Positions 5,789 to 6,483 of a stretch of DNA of 6,483 bases are shown here, piece by piece. The first letter of the stretch is position 1. Each line of letters begins with the position of its first letter. The stretch is taken from NCBI GenBank assembly GCA_002746425.1, contig NVXB01000042.1, positions 3,671 to 10,153 on the forward strand. The letters run 5' to 3'. The position numbers and the translations under genes are program-made. The notes beneath the pieces are model-generated. The model made no database searches, was not told the DNA's origin, and saw only the letters and a program-made list of their open reading frames with translations. Source of the stretch: Hyphomicrobiales bacterium (lineage in GTDB: Bacteria > Pseudomonadota > Alphaproteobacteria > Rhizobiales > GCA-2746425).

Positions 5789-6483
5789 ATGAGCACCGGC
5801 TTTTTTGGCGATATTGCGCCGATCAAATACGAAGGTCCCAACAGCACCAACGACTTTGCTTTTCGGCACTACAACCCCGATGAAGTGATCCTGGGCAAGC
5901 GCATGGAAGACCATTTGCGCATGGCCGTGGCCTACTGGCACAGCTTTGCTTATGCTGGCAGCGACCCTTTTGGCGGTGATACTTTTGACCGTCCATGGTT
6001 CAGCGGCGATCCCATGGAAGCTGCTAAGCTGAAAGCCGATGTAGCCTTTGAGATGTTCGACATTCTCGATGCGCCATTTTTCTGCTTCCACGATCGCGAT
6101 ATCGCTCCTGAAGGCGAGACGCTGGAAGAGAGCAATCGCTACGTTTCTGAGATCGCCGATGTCTTCTCGCGCAAAATGGAAACATCTAAAACCAAGCTGC
6201 TGTGGGGCACGGCCAATCTGTTTTCTAACCGCCGCTATATGGCGGGCGCAGCCTCCAATCCTGACCCCGAAGTTTTTGCTTATGCCGCCGGTCAGGTAAA
6301 GCATTGTCTGGATATCACCAAGCAGCTTGGCGGGGCCAATTATGTGCTTTGGGGTGGCCGCGAGGGTTACGAGACATTGCTCAACACCGACATGAAGCGC
6401 GAGTTGAATCAACTTGGCCGCTTCCTCAACCTTGTTGTTGAATACAAACATAAAATCGGTTTTGAAGGCACGATCCTTATCGA
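5789..6483 (+). CDS. xylA: Xylose isomerase, N-terminal 231 residues (runs off the window)
   Basis: XylA converts D-xylose to D-xylulose with divalent metal ions, supplying the substrate of the upstream kinase. About half of the usual roughly 435-residue protein is present. Residues FCFHDRD (98-104) carry the catalytic His101 and Asp104. LLWGTANLFSNRRYMAGAASNPDPEV is at 137-162, and YVLWGGREGYETLLNTD at 185-201; both are strongly conserved family blocks. The window ends in GFEGTILI, just before the metal-binding Glu, and the last two bases (GA) fit a Glu codon. The long N-terminal extension marks the class II type, as in E. coli. The start has GGAA (5777-5780) eight bases upstream and lies 11 bp after the xylB stop. 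The frame is open to the window edge, so nothing suggests a broken gene. Confidence 0.97.
   Translation, partial: MSTGFFGDIAPIKYEGPNSTNDFAFRHYNPDEVILGKRMEDHLRMAVAYWHSFAYAGSDPFGGDTFDRPWFSGDPMEAAKLKADVAFEMFDILDAPFFCFHDRDIAPEGETLEESNRYVSEIADVFSRKMETSKTKLLWGTANLFSNRRYMAGAASNPDPEVFAYAAGQVKHCLDITKQLGGANYVLWGGREGYETLLNTDMKRELNQLGRFLNLVVEYKHKIGFEGTILI

Noticed and set aside
5774..6451. 225-residue open frame on the minus strand opposite xylA
   Set aside because: It lies wholly antisense to a clear xylose isomerase with conserved family blocks, has no recognisable domain, and is explained by codon bias in the real gene.

Overview
The window looks like chromosomal DNA from an alphaproteobacterium, most likely a rhizobial-type member of the Hyphomicrobiales. 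The reasons are the PreT-type reductase, the twin-arginine lipoprotein L,D-transpeptidase, the GckA/TtuD-type glycerate 2-kinase and the xylB-xylA order. The metabolic genes are moderately GC-rich (about 55-65% in the lines I counted by hand). The taxonomic call is an inference from gene content only.

Layout. Positions 1-238 (minus strand) hold the 5' end of preT, the flavin/Fe-S electron-input subunit of dihydropyrimidine dehydrogenase. A 291-bp divergent intergenic region (239-529) follows. It carries a good match to the RutR operator next to preT and several uncharacterised repeats and dyads on the side facing the next gene. Positions 530-1963 (+) encode a small autotransporter: signal peptide, a passenger resembling a pre-peptidase C-terminal (PPC) domain, and a 12-strand-type beta-barrel ending in Phe. 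A strong intrinsic terminator (1997-2028) closes this unit. A lipoprotein L,D-transpeptidase (2153-2851) is followed, with a 4-bp overlap, by a glycerate 2-kinase (2848-4155). Their junction lies in three tandem copies of a 15-bp unit, each carrying an in-frame start codon. A 149-bp spacer with a candidate promoter and operator precedes xylB (4305-5777) and xylA (5789 to the window edge).

How the genes work together. xylA and xylB form the isomerase pathway: D-xylose to D-xylulose to D-xylulose 5-phosphate, feeding the pentose phosphate pathway. The glycerate kinase feeds 2-phosphoglycerate into lower glycolysis and is not clearly tied to xylose. preT belongs to reductive pyrimidine catabolism, with its partner genes presumably beyond position 1. 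The autotransporter and the L,D-transpeptidase are both cell-envelope proteins, but they are separated by a terminator and need not be functionally linked.

Most of the window is ordinary metabolism. I see no phage, IS element, CRISPR array, RNA gene or toxin-antitoxin pair, and no evidence for a wholly new system. The items most worth a second look are the RutR-like operator, the triple-start minisatellite, the AT-rich PPC-type passenger on the autotransporter, and the dyad sitting between the -35 and -10 candidates of the xyl operon.
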